Shown here one piece after another: positions 37,201 to 46,641 of a stretch of DNA of 64,000 bases. The notes below the pieces were generated by a model, which saw only the letters and a program-made list of their open reading frames with translations, was not told the DNA's origin and did not search any database. The translations under genes and the position numbers were made by a program. Positions within the stretch are counted from its first letter, which is position 1; every line of letters starts with the position of its first letter. The DNA is from Gammaproteobacteria bacterium (GTDB taxonomy: Bacteria; Pseudomonadota; Gammaproteobacteria; DSM-16500). Location of the stretch: positions 1-64,000 of the forward strand of contig BMAG01000053.1 of the NCBI GenBank assembly GCA_014132595.1. The letters are read 5' to 3'.

Positions 37201-37665
37201 GGACTCAGAGGTAATGATGGAGTTGCTGGAAATTATGCGGAATGGATACATAGCGCTGCGATGAAAAGAGAGTTAGGAATAACACAAGAAATTGATGATA
37301 AAGGTGCGGCTCATATAAGAGACAAACTGGCTGCGCATGAACCCATAGAAGAATCTCCAGCTCATGTAGATATTAATCCTTACATAGCCAATTACACACG
37401 CGGCGAACGAGCAGCAGCTGTTGAAGCAAAGGCCTATGCGAAACATGCAGATGTATCCGTGGCAGCTGGAGCGGGTGTTGATAATAATCTAGCGACTATC
37501 GATAAGTTACAAAAAGAGATAGCGCAATTAAAAGTGAAGGCTGCTGCTGAAGCAAAAACTGCTGCTGAAGCAAAGGCGGCCGCTGAACAAAAAGCGGCTG
37601 CAGAAGCCCAAGCTGCCGAAGCTGCCGCTGCCGCAGCTCCCAGACGCATGAGTGGCAGTCCCTAA
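34273..37665 (+). CDS. 1130-residue coiled-coil protein of unknown function (effector candidate)
   Basis: Domain layout by eye: residues 1-45 Pro/Ala/Ser-rich; 45-75 Lys/Glu runs; about 130-365 long coiled coil with Gln/Glu/Ala heptads; about 490-870 mixed globular region (for example HCDIVHLNEAPTEDKID and SYNPFNRTQIVGDWKD); 865-985 second coiled coil (DAEVAKLEARANQF); 1080-1125 Ala/Glu/Lys repeats ending RRMSGSP. No signal peptide, no membrane helix and no recognised catalytic motif. AGAGG lies seven bases upstream of the ATG. Large solitary coiled-coil proteins like this are typical type IV effector candidates in Legionellales, which is an inference. Confidence 0.82.
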   Translation: MKSERKTPPPSASSSSSGKPPATPAAPASAASVPPAPPLAPLHEEKKEVKEEKKEEKKEEKEEKAESKAEAAKAAAKAASDSLHKSIAMMREQAREAEAERVAAVPAALAAGTPPAALGVKDPLIMYGYDAKEGALKKWAESLQKVEADIVKKWQDELNPLLEERDNKKNETDAKIDERMALEKKDINQEKTQEIAVQTRRIDAAQANLAAEEQKVAAIETNLIAQRAEMTRLSEEHRATLQSFQTIGTEITDYPKIVADGKSEEEVKRLTTEREAKINELKQTWGELEQKAQQSKTQVEGLERELKRIVDVERPAAEAERDRIAAELRTTRQDAEEKQAQAEIKAQAAIERADAEGLAAKQTAREDIDRDYEAKPEYQERTVKIAAVHDRVQRLENEIRSIQNGWMRGQPIEPEVMKEKVKAFREEAKAWSEQSPPLITADELKKINDVVDTFATKVDKEIVRLKNSAEAQVHTNRILMMDRDIVSQRVFHEKLEKQGKEKGHCDIVHLNEAPTEDKIDSILLNSDSKRAYVIVGDEAKGEPQSLYYINRATKECYQVCAPDSNEMKAILREMKAGDERSDLSHVAQKFAHPLTARPLHTPAAEAKRGKNSAGVAFPGEVLTRKQEARLKELSNHARRPEYIKASEKKNLVRWQESTTIKSYNPFNRTQIVGDWKDIIPIAIHNDFDFANETEKRRKEELIDPLMARDHAIERLREQQKKPGEIEYDYSGERFKLSSVKDEKGHLQFRVNYAYSSYRSDNVPAAMAKMISLCHFTNPTAAIELSCERVDDLHYAKRIAKEVEFAIIAAENARKEGIFIGIKLDKNVLSALQAVGANDKNLQTRANTLYADWEKHSQEQLKKEESVALQNAESTSLGKLLESKTDPSVAMSHQAELAELFKDKDNAQKASALDAEVAKLEARANQFDIQNTNIKNELASIEEKIKQPGSDLAALEKQLAGLEATQHAANAELQVLGGLRGNDGVAGNYAEWIHSAAMKRELGITQEIDDKGAAHIRDKLAAHEPIEESPAHVDINPYIANYTRGERAAAVEAKAYAKHADVSVAAGAGVDNNLATIDKLQKEIAQLKVKAAAEAKTAAEAKAAAEQKAAAEAQAAEAAAAAAPRRMSGSP

Positions 37666-37730
37666 GATTGCCGCTGGAACTCTCATTCATGAGCATACTA
37701 TTCTCGAGTTTGTTACTCAGTCTATTAGCT

Positions 37731-37764
37731 GTTACATCCTTTGATAATATGCAAAGGATGTAAC
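37731..37764 (+). terminator. Strong hairpin after the 1130-residue protein gene
   Basis: A perfect 12-bp stem (37731-37742 with 37753-37764) and 10-nt loop, 66 bp beyond the stop. The following T tract is short (three T), so termination may be only moderately efficient. Confidence 0.6.
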
Positions 37765-37870
37765 TTTGGCAGCATGACAGTGATAAATAAGACCAAGTCA
37801 TTGGAAGTCAAGCGCAGCAGAGAACACGGCATGAGAGAAGCGCAAAAATGATAGATTGATGCGCTTGTTC

Positions 37871-37899
37871 TTGTCACTTACCCCCTCTTCGTTTACAAT
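37871..37899 (+). promoter_or_regulatory. Sigma-70 promoter of the tpiA-secG unit
   Basis: TTGTCA at 37871-37876 and TACAAT at 37894-37899 with an ideal 17-bp spacer, 31 bp before the tpiA start. This is one of the best promoter matches in the window. It could also feed tRNA-Leu and the nuo genes, because no terminator is seen after secG. Confidence 0.6.
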
Positions 37900-37929
37900 C
37901 ACCGCCACTCAAAAATGGTGATTTTTTAT

Positions 37930-38682
37930 ATGCGTAGGAAGATAGTCGCAGGCAATTGGAAGATGCACGGTTCGCGTGTAGAAGCCAATGCATTATTAAA
38001 TGGGATTCGAGAGGGGGTGCAGGACGCAACTTCTGTTTCTGTCATTGTTTTTCCAAGTTTTGTCCATTTGCCATTGGCTGAAAGCCAGTTAGCAAATAGT
38101 GAAATTGCCTGGGGTGGGCAAAATCTTTACTTAGGACACTCGGGTGCTTTCACCGGAGAAATTTCAGGTCCGATGCTGAAAGATTATGGCTGTCAGTATG
38201 TGTTAGTTGGGCATTCGGAGCGGCGTTCTTTATTTCATGAAAGTTCAGCCCTGGTTGCGAAAAAATTTAAAGCAGCTCTGGAATCTGGATTGCAACCCAT
38301 CTTATGCGTGGGGGAAACACAGCAACAAAGAACAGAAGGGCAGACAGAGGCGGTTATTGCTGAACAGCTTCAAGCAGTTCTTGATTTGGTAGGTGTGGAT
38401 GCTTTTAAACAGGCAGTGGTTGCTTATGAACCAGTATGGGCTATTGGCACTGGTTTGACCGCAACACCTCAGCAGGCTCAGGCTGTGCATCAAGCAATTC
38501 GTGATCTTTTTAGAGTGTATAGTCTTGATGTTGCTGATACAGTGCGTATACTGTACGGCGGTAGTGTTAAAGCAGATAATGCAGCTCTATTATTTGCCAT
38601 GCCTGATATCGACGGTGGTTTAGTCGGCGGCGCGTCTTTAGACGTGGAAAGTTTTTTGGCTATTTGCAAGGCAGCAAACTAA
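37930..38682 (+). CDS. tpiA: Triosephosphate isomerase
   Basis: Interconverts dihydroxyacetone phosphate and glyceraldehyde-3-phosphate. 250 residues, TIM barrel. Catalytic residues are visible in GNWKMHGS (Lys), VGHSERR (His) and YEPVWAIGTG (Glu), and the phosphate loop is LYGGSVKADN. I chose the ATG at 37930 because the barrel starts at once (MRRKIVAGNWK). An in-frame ATG five codons earlier is possible. The tpiA-secG-tRNA-Leu-nuo order is common in gammaproteobacteria. Confidence 0.97.
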   Translation: MRRKIVAGNWKMHGSRVEANALLNGIREGVQDATSVSVIVFPSFVHLPLAESQLANSEIAWGGQNLYLGHSGAFTGEISGPMLKDYGCQYVLVGHSERRSLFHESSALVAKKFKAALESGLQPILCVGETQQQRTEGQTEAVIAEQLQAVLDLVGVDAFKQAVVAYEPVWAIGTGLTATPQQAQAVHQAIRDLFRVYSLDVADTVRILYGGSVKADNAALLFAMPDIDGGLVGGASLDVESFLAICKAAN

Positions 38683-38693
38683 GCGGGGGAAAG

Positions 38694-39032
38694 ATGTACC
38701 AATTTATTTTAATTATCCATGTGTTAACGGTCGCCTGTCTGATCGTTTTAGTCCTGGTACAACAGGGCAAAGGTGCCACCATGGGCGCAGCTTTTGGTAG
38801 CGGCGCATCACAGACTGTCTTTGGCAGCCGTGGATCAGGTTCTTTTTTACTTAAAGTGACAGTCGGTTTTGCACTTGTGTTTTTTACGACCAGTATTGCG
38901 TTAAATTATTTGGCGAGCAGAGCGGCAAAGCAGTCTCAGCAAGTTAACTTGCCGGTGACAACTCTTCCTAGCCAAGAAATTCCTGCAGTTCCTGCGGTGA
39001 AGTTACCTGCCACAGGAGACAGTAAAAAATAA
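38694..39032 (+). CDS. secG: Protein translocase subunit SecG
   Basis: 112-residue inner-membrane subunit of SecYEG. Two helices (FILIIHVLTVACLIVLVLVQ and the FLLKVTVGFALVFFTTSIAL region) flank the conserved cytoplasmic QGKGATMGAAFGSGASQTVFG loop. A Pro/Val-rich hydrophilic tail follows. GGGGG stands just before the ATG at 38694, 11 bp after tpiA, so the two are cotranscribed. Confidence 0.96.
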   Translation: MYQFILIIHVLTVACLIVLVLVQQGKGATMGAAFGSGASQTVFGSRGSGSFLLKVTVGFALVFFTTSIALNYLASRAAKQSQQVNLPVTTLPSQEIPAVPAVKLPATGDSKK

Positions 39033-39070
39033 GATTTTTAGTTTCAAATGTGTTCTTAACGATTGATAAA

Positions 39071-39155
39071 GCCGGAGTGGTGAAATTGGTAGACACGCCA
39101 TCTTGAGGGGGTGGTGGCGCAAGCCGTGTCGGTTCGAGTCCGACCTTCGGCACCA
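39071..39155 (+). tRNA. tRNA-Leu (GAG)
   Basis: 85-nt class II tRNA. Acceptor GCCGGAG pairs with CTTCGGC, the D arm contains GTGAAATTGGTAGAC, and the anticodon stem-loop CCATC-TTGAGGG-GGTGG reads GAG. A short variable arm follows, the T arm contains GGTTCGAGTCC, and the 3' CCA is encoded. It sits between secG and nuoA. Confidence 0.97.
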
Positions 39156-39265
39156 TAAATAAAATTAGAGAGCATTCTTGGCTTCTGCTAGGAGGCGGGA
39201 ATGTTTGACTTGCAGAAAAACTTCAGTTTGCCGCTTAGCATCGTGAATGTTTGCTGAGGAGTTCC

Positions 39266-39622
39266 ATGTTAGAAAACTATTTACCCATATTGATTTTTAT
39301 TGTGATAGGTGGACTGCTTGGCATGGCCGCGCAGTTGATAGGTTATTTTTTGGGGCCAAAAAAGCCCGATACTGAAAAAAATTCCCCGTATGAATGTGGT
39401 TTTCCTCCGTTCGATGATGCGCGTTTACCTTTTGATGTGCGTTTTTATCTCGTTGCCATCCTCTTTATTATTTTTGATTTAGAAACGGCCTTTTTGGTGC
39501 CTTGGGCTGTTATTTTTCGTCAGTTAGGCTGGTTTGGACTGGCTGCGATGGGTATTTTCTTGGGCGTGCTTGTAGTTGGTTTTATTTATGAGTGGAAAAA
39601 AGGGGCGCTAGAATGGGAATAG
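39266..39622 (+). CDS. nuoA: NADH-quinone oxidoreductase subunit A
   Basis: 118-residue membrane subunit of complex I with three helices and the conserved segment [21 protein letters not shown], whose Cys loop contacts the quinone site, then [17 protein letters not shown]. The ATG at 39266 has AGGAG four bases upstream and is preferred over an in-frame TTG at 39251. It is the first gene of the nuo operon and overlaps nuoB by 10 bp. Confidence 0.96.
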   Translation: MLENYLPILIFIVIGGLLGMAAQLIGYFLGPKKPDTEKNSPYECGFPPFDDARLPFDVRFYLVAILFIIFDLETAFLVPWAVIFRQLGWFGLAAMGIFLGVLVVGFIYEWKKGALEWE

Positions 39623-40092
39623 CGGGATTGAAAGATCAAGGTTTTTTGTTAACGTCGTTGGATAAGCTCGTGAGCTGGGCGCAAAGTGGGTCATTATGGC
39701 CGATGTCATTTGGGTTGGCTTGCTGTGCGGTTGAAATGATGCATGCTGCAACGGCGCGTTATGATTTGGATCGATTTGGCGCGGGGGTGTTTCGCGGCAG
39801 CCCAAGACAATCAGACTTAATGATTGTTGCAGGAACTTTGTGTAATAAAATGGCACCTGCATTACGAAAAGTGTATGACCAGATGGCAGAGCCTCGGTGG
39901 GTGATTTCGATGGGTTCATGCGCGAATGGGGGCGGGTATTATCATTATTCCTATTCTGTGGTGCGCGGCTGTGATCGGATTGTGCCTGTGGATGTGTATG
40001 TCCCAGGATGTCCGCCTACTGCAGAAGCTTTGTTGTATGGTGTGATACAATTGCAAAATAAAATTCAGGGTAAAAAAATAATTGAACGGTAG
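39613..40092 (+). CDS. nuoB: NADH-quinone oxidoreductase subunit B
   Basis: 159-residue subunit holding the terminal [4Fe-4S] cluster N2. The cluster Cys residues are visible: the adjacent pair in [10 protein letters not shown], one in [16 protein letters not shown] and one in [12 protein letters not shown]. Length and sequence are of the short alpha/gamma type. Its stop is followed by a 455-bp gap filled by a palindromic repeat before nuoC, whereas all other nuo genes are tightly packed. Confidence 0.97.
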   Translation: MGIAGLKDQGFLLTSLDKLVSWAQSGSLWPMSFGLACCAVEMMHAATARYDLDRFGAGVFRGSPRQSDLMIVAGTLCNKMAPALRKVYDQMAEPRWVISMGSCANGGGYYHYSYSVVRGCDRIVPVDVYVPGCPPTAEALLYGVIQLQNKIQGKKIIER

Positions 40093-40123
40093 TCGCTAGC
40101 TGACTGAATAGTGCTTCTTTTCG

Positions 40124-40515
40124 CCGTCATTGTAATCTCACTGCTGTCATTGGAGCCACAGTGCCGTCATTGCTAGCCTCAGTGCTGTCATTGTGAGCCT
40201 CAGTGGCGTCACTGCCAGCCTCAGTGCTGTCATTGTGAGCCTCAGTGGCGTCATTGTGAGCCTCAGTGCCGTCATTGCGAGCGAAGCGAAGCAATCCAGC
40301 TTGAAAGCGAAGCTTCAGAAAACGAGCCTTAGGTTCTAAGCTTTGTTTAAAAGATGGATTGCTTCGCTTCGCTCGCAATGACGGCACTGAGGCTGGCAGT
40401 GACGGCACTGAGGCTGGCAGTGACGCCACTGAGGCTGGCAGTGACGCCACTGAGGCGGCTCGCAATGACAGCACTGAGGCTCACAATGACGGCAGTGAGA
40501 TCCACGCAATGACGG
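40124..40515. repeat. 392-bp imperfect palindrome with 21-bp tandem units on both arms, between nuoB and nuoC
   Basis: This fills most of the 455-bp nuoB-nuoC gap. The core (40268-40385) has 31-bp perfect inverted arms of the type GTCATTGCGAGCGAAGCGAA, a dispersed repeat seen in many proteobacteria. Outside the core, the left arm has seven units of 20-21 bp (40126-40270, GTCATTGTGAGCCTCAGTGG type). The right arm has six related inverted units (40383-40513, 21-24 bp). The whole could fold into one very long hairpin in DNA or nuo mRNA. No gene is present, and an apparent 115-codon frame on the minus strand is a by-product. Confidence 0.9.
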
Positions 40516-40547
40516 TATAGTAAAATAAATGAGTTAAGAGATAACCC

Positions 40548-41216
40548 ATGTTAAGTATTGAAGAATTATCAACTAAAGTCAGTACCCGGTTTGGCAGATT
40601 GCTTGAGCAAAGCATTTTGGCCAATGGGGAATTAACAATAGTGGTGGCTTCTCAACATTTGCAGGAAGTTTGTTTGGCGTTGCGTGATGAGACTGCATTT
40701 GATTTCAAAGCATTAATGGATGTGTGTGGTGTTGATTATTTGCAGTATGGTATTTCGGAATGGGAAACAAATTCAGCAACCACTACCGGATTTGAGAGGG
40801 GCGTTGAGGTGGGTGCTTTACAAAATGCACCGTTGAAACAACCGCGTTTTGCAAGTGTTTATCATTTATTATCACTCACGAATAATCAACGTATTCGTAT
40901 CCGTGTTTTTCTCAATGAGTCAGATCTTAAAGTGCCAAGCGTTGTGGATATTTGGCCTTCTGCGAACTGGTTTGAGCGAGAGTCTTTTGATCTGTTTGGC
41001 ATTTTCTACATTGGCCATCCTGATTTACGAAGGTTGTTAACCGATTACGGTTTTATTGGCCATCCATTTCGTAAAGATTTTCCATTAATTGGGAATGTGG
41101 AAGCACGTTATGACGCAAAATTGCAACGGGTTGTCTATGAGCCTGTCAGCATCACGCCGCGCATTTTAGAGCCAAAAGTCATTCGTCGTGATAATCGTTA
41201 TGAAGTAGGGGAATAA
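40548..41216 (+). CDS. nuoC: NADH-quinone oxidoreductase subunit C
   Basis: 222-residue peripheral-arm subunit (30-kDa family), separate from NuoD. Conserved segments are [25 protein letters not shown], the signature [45 protein letters not shown], here spread over residues 140-185, and the C-terminal YEPV. It is the first gene after the repeat insertion, with AAGAGA as a weak ribosome-binding site. It lies 5 bp before nuoD. Confidence 0.96.
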   Translation: MLSIEELSTKVSTRFGRLLEQSILANGELTIVVASQHLQEVCLALRDETAFDFKALMDVCGVDYLQYGISEWETNSATTTGFERGVEVGALQNAPLKQPRFASVYHLLSLTNNQRIRIRVFLNESDLKVPSVVDIWPSANWFERESFDLFGIFYIGHPDLRRLLTDYGFIGHPFRKDFPLIGNVEARYDAKLQRVVYEPVSITPRILEPKVIRRDNRYEVGE

Positions 41217-41221
41217 TCGCG

Positions 41222-42484
41222 ATGGGAAATATACCTGAAATTCGTAATTACACTTTTAACTTTGGACCGCAGCATCCTGCGGCGCATGGCGTGTTACGTC
41301 TTATTTTGGAAGTGGATGGCGAAACAATCGTCCGTGCAGATCCTCATGTGGGATTATTGCATCGAGCTACTGAAAAACTTGCAGAAAGTAAACCCTATAA
41401 TCACACCATAGGATATATGGATCGTTTAGATTACGTATCGATGATGTGTAATGAGCATGGCTATGTACTTGCTATTGAAAAATTACTGGGAATAGCACCG
41501 CCTGTACGCGCGCAATATATTCGAGTCATGTTTGATGAAATAACACGTATTTTAAATCACTTATTATGGTTAGGGGCGCATGGTCTTGATATCGGTGCAA
41601 TGACCATGTTTTTATATGCGTTTCGGGAACGTGAAGACTTGCTGGATTGTTATGAAGCGGTTTCAGGAACTCGTATGCATGCGACTTATTATCGTCCAGG
41701 CGGTGTGTATCGTGATTTGCCCGCACAAATGCCTCAATATAAAGTGTCTAAATGGCATAATGAAAAACAAGTTGTTGAGATGAATGAAAATCGTCAAGGT
41801 TCACTGCTGGATTTTATTTGGGATTTTACACAACGTTTTCCAAAACGCATCGATGAATACGAAAGTTTATTAACCGAAAATCGAATTTGGAAACAACGTA
41901 CCGTTGGAATTGGCGTGATCGGACCGGAGCAGGCAATTGCAATGGGTTTAACAGGACCGATGTTGCGCGGCTCCGGTGTGGAATGGGATTTACGTAAAAA
42001 ACAACCTTACGAAGTCTATGATCAACTGGATTTTGCAATACCAGTGGGTGCAACGGGCGATTGTTATGATCGTTATTTAGTGCGTATTGAAGAAATGCGC
42101 CAGTCTAATCATTTAATTCGTCAATGTGTGCGCTGGCTGCGAGATAATCCAGGTCCTGTCATGACGGATAATCGTAAAGTCGCACCGCCCACACGTCTTC
42201 ATATGAAAGAAGATATGGAAGCTATGATTCATCATTTTAAACTGATGAGCGAAGGTTATTGCTTACCGGAGGGTGAAGCCTATGCTGCGATTGAACATCC
42301 TAAAGGTGAATTTGGTGTGTATTTAGTTTCAGATGGTGCGAATAAACCGTATCGTCTTAAAATTCGTGCTGCAGGATTTCCGCATATGGCGGCACTGGAA
42401 ACCTTGATTAAGGGCCACATGATTTCAGACGTGGTTGCTGTGTTATCGAGTTTAGATATTGTATTTGGGGAGATTGATCGCTAA
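41222..42484 (+). CDS. nuoD: NADH-quinone oxidoreductase subunit D
   Basis: 420-residue 49-kDa-type subunit that forms the quinone-binding cavity with NuoB. It has [14 protein letters not shown] near the N-terminus, [29 protein letters not shown] with the quinone-site Tyr region, and the C-terminal DIVFGEIDR. The stop and the nuoE start overlap by one base (TAATG). Confidence 0.97.
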   Translation: MGNIPEIRNYTFNFGPQHPAAHGVLRLILEVDGETIVRADPHVGLLHRATEKLAESKPYNHTIGYMDRLDYVSMMCNEHGYVLAIEKLLGIAPPVRAQYIRVMFDEITRILNHLLWLGAHGLDIGAMTMFLYAFREREDLLDCYEAVSGTRMHATYYRPGGVYRDLPAQMPQYKVSKWHNEKQVVEMNENRQGSLLDFIWDFTQRFPKRIDEYESLLTENRIWKQRTVGIGVIGPEQAIAMGLTGPMLRGSGVEWDLRKKQPYEVYDQLDFAIPVGATGDCYDRYLVRIEEMRQSNHLIRQCVRWLRDNPGPVMTDNRKVAPPTRLHMKEDMEAMIHHFKLMSEGYCLPEGEAYAAIEHPKGEFGVYLVSDGANKPYRLKIRAAGFPHMAALETLIKGHMISDVVAVLSSLDIVFGEIDR

Positions 42485-42978
42485 TGACCAAAACCTCTTG
42501 TACCGTTCTTTCTGCGCGTGTTCGCTCCGAGATAGATCACTGGATGCTTCGTTATCCACCGGAGAGAAAACGTTCGGCTGTCATGGAAGCGCTGCGTCTT
42601 GCGCAAAATGAAAATGGCGGCAGTTTAACGGAAAGCGTGATGGATGCGGTGGCTGATTATTTAGAAATGCCGAAAATTGCAGTCTATGAAGTTGCTTCAT
42701 TTTATACGATGTACAATTTATCGCCCGTGGGACAGCATGTTATAAACGTGTGTACGAATATTTCCTGCATGTTATCGGACTCTGAAAAAGTGTTGGAACA
42801 TTTAAAAGAGCGTTTAGGCATCGGCTTGAATGAAACAACGGCTGATGGGAAATTTACATTGCGTGAAGTGGAATGTTTAGCAGCGTGTGCTAATGCACCT
42901 GTTGCACAAGTCGGTAAAAAATATTATGAAAATCTCACGCCAGAAAAACTGGACGCATTGCTGGATGAGTTGGGGTAA
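42484..42978 (+). CDS. nuoE: NADH-quinone oxidoreductase subunit E
   Basis: 164-residue 24-kDa-type subunit with the thioredoxin-like [2Fe-2S] cluster N1a. The ligands appear in CTNISC (Cys-x4-Cys) and [10 protein letters not shown] (Cys-x3-Cys). The N-terminal helices ([28 protein letters not shown]) are typical. Overlapping start with nuoD. Confidence 0.96.
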   Translation: MTKTSCTVLSARVRSEIDHWMLRYPPERKRSAVMEALRLAQNENGGSLTESVMDAVADYLEMPKIAVYEVASFYTMYNLSPVGQHVINVCTNISCMLSDSEKVLEHLKERLGIGLNETTADGKFTLREVECLAACANAPVAQVGKKYYENLTPEKLDALLDELG

Positions 42979-42983
42979 TTATT

Positions 42984-44255
42984 GTGGCTAATGAAATTTG
43001 TTTTAGAACATTACACTTAGACAAGCCCTGGACGCTTAAGACGTATCAAAGTGCAGGCGGTTATGTGCAATGGCAAAAAATTCTTAAAGAAAAAACGCCG
43101 CCTGCTCAGATTGTGGAGTCACTTAAAGTAGCGGCTTTACGCGGCCGCGGCGGTGCGGGATTTCCGACAGGCTTAAAATGGAGTTTCATTAAACACGATT
43201 TGCCGGGGCAAAAATATGTTTTGTGCAATGCGGATGAAGGTGAGCCGGGAACTTGCAAAGATCGGGATATTTTGCGTCTTAACCCACATCAATTAATTGA
43301 AGGGATGTTAATTGGCGGATATGCCATGGGTGCGACCGTGGGCTATAACTATATACGCGGCGAATTTTGGGAACCGTTCGAACGTTTTGAAGCGGCGCTT
43401 AACGAAGCACGTGAGGCAGGCTTTCTGGGTAAAAATATTCTGGATTCGGGTGTGGATTTTGATTTGTATTCGCATCTGGGTGCCGGTGCATATATTTGTG
43501 GCGAAGAAACGGCATTGATGGAGTCGTTAGAAGGAAAAAAAGGCATGCCGCGTTTTAAGCCTCCTTTTCCTGCAGGCCGCGGATTATATGGCAGACCTAC
43601 GACGATTAATAATGTTGAAACATTTGCATCAGTGCCAGTCATTTTAGAAAAAGGTGCGGAATGGTTTTTAAATTTAGGCAAGCCCAATAATGGCGGCTGC
43701 AAAATATTTAGTGTGACCGGGCATGTGAATAAACCAGGTAATTATGAGGTTCCCTTAGGCACGCCTTTTAAAGATTTATTAGCAATGGCAGGCGGTGTGC
43801 GCCATGGTCATCGCTTAAAAGCAGTGATTCCAGGTGGTTCATCGATGCCCGTATTGTCCGCTGAAGTGATAATGTCACTGGATATGGATTTTGATTCTAT
43901 TCAGAAAGCAGGCTCTGGATTAGGATCAGGTGCCGTGATTGTGATGGATGAAACGGTCTGTATGGTGCGTACCTTGGAACGTCTTTCCAAATTTTATATG
44001 GAAGAGTCTTGCGGTCAATGTACACCGTGTCGAGAAGGAACAGGTTGGTTGTATCGATTGGTACATCGAATTGAACAGGGTCATGGCACAATGGAAGATC
44101 TCGAAAACTTGCGTCGCGTTGCTAAAAATATTGAAGGACGCACGATTTGTGCATTCGGTGAAGCCGCTGCCTGGCCTGTCGGTGGAATGCTAAAGTATTT
44201 TTATGATGAGTTTGTATATCATGTGGAGCATAAACGTTGTCAGACATCGAAATAG
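42984..44255 (+). CDS. nuoF: NADH-quinone oxidoreductase subunit F
   Basis: 423-residue 51-kDa-type subunit with the NADH and FMN sites and cluster N3. Visible motifs are [45 protein letters not shown] and the cluster ligands [15 protein letters not shown] with the distal Cys in [10 protein letters not shown]. It starts at a GTG at 42984, with GGGG eight bases upstream. The next ATG is out of frame. Confidence 0.97.
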   Translation: MANEICFRTLHLDKPWTLKTYQSAGGYVQWQKILKEKTPPAQIVESLKVAALRGRGGAGFPTGLKWSFIKHDLPGQKYVLCNADEGEPGTCKDRDILRLNPHQLIEGMLIGGYAMGATVGYNYIRGEFWEPFERFEAALNEAREAGFLGKNILDSGVDFDLYSHLGAGAYICGEETALMESLEGKKGMPRFKPPFPAGRGLYGRPTTINNVETFASVPVILEKGAEWFLNLGKPNNGGCKIFSVTGHVNKPGNYEVPLGTPFKDLLAMAGGVRHGHRLKAVIPGGSSMPVLSAEVIMSLDMDFDSIQKAGSGLGSGAVIVMDETVCMVRTLERLSKFYMEESCGQCTPCREGTGWLYRLVHRIEQGHGTMEDLENLRRVAKNIEGRTICAFGEAAAWPVGGMLKYFYDEFVYHVEHKRCQTSK

Positions 44256-46585
44256 AAATTGATGGTAAGCCATTAAAGGCAAAGCCTAATAGTATGGTCA
44301 TCCAGGTGGCGGATGAGGCGGGGATCTATATTCCGCGTTTTTGTTACCATAAAGAATTGTCTGTGGCTGCAAATTGCCGCATGTGTTTGGTTGAAATGGA
44401 AAAATCACCTAAAGCAGTACCGGCTTGTGCAACACCGATCATGCCCGGAATGAAAATATTTACACGTTCCCCTAAAGCATTAGCTGCACAAAAAGCAGTG
44501 ATGGAATTTCTTTTAATTAATCATCCTTTGGATTGCCCCATTTGCGATCAGGGCGGTGAGTGTGAACTACAAGATTTAAGTTTGGGTTATGGTTCTGCAA
44601 ATTCTTATTTTACGTTTGGCAAACGTTCTGTTGCAGATGAGGATATCGGTCCTTTGATTGAAACGGAAATGACGCGTTGTATTCAATGTACCCGATGTGT
44701 GCGTTTTGGTGATGAAATTGCAGGCTTGCGTGAGTTGGGTGCAACAGGACGCGGCGAGCATATGGAAATTGGCACGTATGTTCAACATGCCATTCACTCA
44801 GAAGTGTCGGGAAATATTATTGATCTTTGTCCTGTCGGTGCTTTAACTTCAAAACCCTTTCGTTATACAGCGCGTGCGTGGGAACTTAATCAGTTTCCAT
44901 CGATTGCACCGCATGATTGTCTAGGTACAAATATTCATGTGCATACGCGTACTGGAAAAGTGATGCGTGTTGTGTCGCGTGAAAATAAAGAAACCAATGG
45001 AACCTGGATTGCAGATCGGGAACGTTATAGTTATTTAGGTCTTTATCATGGAGATCGCCTGACAAAGCCTATGATTCGCGAACATGGTGTATGGAAGGAT
45101 ACAGACTGGCAAACAGCGTTAGAGTTTGCAGTCAAAGGATTGCAAGACGTGATCCATCAGGACGGTGCTGAACAGGTGGGAGCATTGGCCACACCCAATT
45201 CAACGACTGAAGAATTTTTTCTCTTACAGAAAATCATGCGTCAATTAGGAAGCTCGAATATAGATCATCGTTTGCGTCAAATAGATTTTAGTGATCAGGA
45301 TAGTTTTTCATTGTTCCCTGAGCTTGAAGTTCCTATTGCGGATTTAGAGAATTGTTCTACGTTTCTTTTGGTGGGTTCAAATTTGCAAAAAGAGCAGCCG
45401 CTGGCTGCAATAAGTGTGCGTAAGGCAACATTGAAAGGCGCAAGTGTTTTTGCTGTGAATATGATGGATTATCGTTTTAATTTTAAGGTAGCTGATAAAA
45501 AAATTGCTGCGCCCCATGAGTTTGTTTTTGCTCTTTCCGGCATTGCAAAAGCGTTTTTGCCTGAACTTTCTGAATTGTCAGATGTTTTGGTGACTGAGCA
45601 AGATCGTCTGATTGCAGAGCGATTACGTGCGGGCGAAAAAACTGTTATTTTGTTGGGCGCATTAGCATTAAATCATCCTCAGGCAGCATTGATTCGCTGG
45701 TTAGCACATCATATCGCCAAAGCATCTCATGGCGCATTCGGAATTTTGACAGAAGGCGGAAATGCATCAGGTGCATGGCTTTCCGGTGCAGTTCCTCATC
45801 GTGCAGCGGGCGGTGATAGTTTGCAGCAAGCCGGAATGGATGCACAAACGATGCTGCAACAAGCACGGCAGGCTTATTTGTTATTAAATGTAGAGCCTGA
45901 GTTTGATTGTGCCAATCCAAGAATGACGATAGAAGCGCTTGAGGCTGCGAAATTTGTCGTGTCTTTATCCGTTTTTAAAAGTCCTGCGTTAGAACGTTTT
46001 GCTAATGTGATTTTGCCGGTTGGTCCTTTTACAGAAACCGCAGGGACTTTGGTGAATGCGGCAGGACAATGGCAAAGTTTTCGCGGTGTTGCGAATGCTT
46101 ATGAAGAATCTCGGCCTGCCTGGAAAGTCTTGCGTGTCATGGGTAATTTATTTCATCTGCAAGGATTTGATTATGAGTCGGCTGAGGAAGTCTTGCAGGA
46201 ATTGAAATTGTTATTAAAACAAAGTCCTGCTCACGCGAAAGAATTTAAAGGAACAAAAGTTAAAAAACCCGGAAATTTCTTATCACGCATTGGCGAAATA
46301 CCGATTTATGCAATTGATGGACTGACGCGGCGTGCTGAGGCGTTACAGGCAACGCAGTCTATTATTGAAGGAGATCTTGCAGCGGTGCGGGTTCATTCAA
46401 AGACGGTGGAAGAATTAGGGTTAAGGTCATTAGATGTGGCGAAAGTACAACAAAATGGCTGTGAGATTCGTCTGCCGGTTATCATAGATGATCGTGTGCC
46501 GTTGAGAGCTGCTTATATAGCAGGTGGAATAAAAGCAACTCAGGATTTAGGCGAGTTATTAGGCCCAGTTGAAATCTCTGTTTAA
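44237..46585 (+). CDS. nuoG: NADH-quinone oxidoreductase subunit G
   Basis: 782-residue 75-kDa-type subunit. Ligands for the N1b [2Fe-2S] cluster lie in [21 protein letters not shown], those of N5 in [18 protein letters not shown] (with the His), and those of N4 in [11 protein letters not shown] and LCPVGAL. A molybdopterin-oxidoreductase-like domain follows from about residue 220. It starts at a TTG at 44237, with GGAG eight bases upstream, inside the end of nuoF (19-bp overlap). Confidence 0.96.
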   Translation: MSDIEIEIDGKPLKAKPNSMVIQVADEAGIYIPRFCYHKELSVAANCRMCLVEMEKSPKAVPACATPIMPGMKIFTRSPKALAAQKAVMEFLLINHPLDCPICDQGGECELQDLSLGYGSANSYFTFGKRSVADEDIGPLIETEMTRCIQCTRCVRFGDEIAGLRELGATGRGEHMEIGTYVQHAIHSEVSGNIIDLCPVGALTSKPFRYTARAWELNQFPSIAPHDCLGTNIHVHTRTGKVMRVVSRENKETNGTWIADRERYSYLGLYHGDRLTKPMIREHGVWKDTDWQTALEFAVKGLQDVIHQDGAEQVGALATPNSTTEEFFLLQKIMRQLGSSNIDHRLRQIDFSDQDSFSLFPELEVPIADLENCSTFLLVGSNLQKEQPLAAISVRKATLKGASVFAVNMMDYRFNFKVADKKIAAPHEFVFALSGIAKAFLPELSELSDVLVTEQDRLIAERLRAGEKTVILLGALALNHPQAALIRWLAHHIAKASHGAFGILTEGGNASGAWLSGAVPHRAAGGDSLQQAGMDAQTMLQQARQAYLLLNVEPEFDCANPRMTIEALEAAKFVVSLSVFKSPALERFANVILPVGPFTETAGTLVNAAGQWQSFRGVANAYEESRPAWKVLRVMGNLFHLQGFDYESAEEVLQELKLLLKQSPAHAKEFKGTKVKKPGNFLSRIGEIPIYAIDGLTRRAEALQATQSIIEGDLAAVRVHSKTVEELGLRSLDVAKVQQNGCEIRLPVIIDDRVPLRAAYIAGGIKATQDLGELLGPVEISV

Positions 46586-46641
46586 AAACGATAGTGGGTG
46601 TAATTAACGAGAACATAGGTAAATAAATAGGTTTTAAAAGT

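Noticed and set aside
37434-37801. Ala/Ser-rich minus-strand frames at the end of the 1130-residue protein gene
   Set aside because: Low-complexity complement of the Ala/Glu/Lys-rich tail. No ribosome-binding site.
38968-39156. 62-codon minus-strand frame over tRNA-Leu
   Set aside because: It is antisense to the tRNA and the end of secG. The Arg/Pro-rich peptide is the usual translation artefact of tRNA genes.
40127-40474. 115-codon minus-strand reading frame with repeated Ser-Leu-Pro-Ala units and an AKRSNP-type segment
   Set aside because: It lies entirely within the palindromic repeat, and its periodic peptide follows from the 21-bp units. No ribosome-binding site. Such frames are regular by-products of this repeat family.
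40126-40513. Tandem 21-bp units considered as a CRISPR array
   Set aside because: Units abut directly with no unique spacers, and the second half is the inverted copy of the first. No cas genes nearby.
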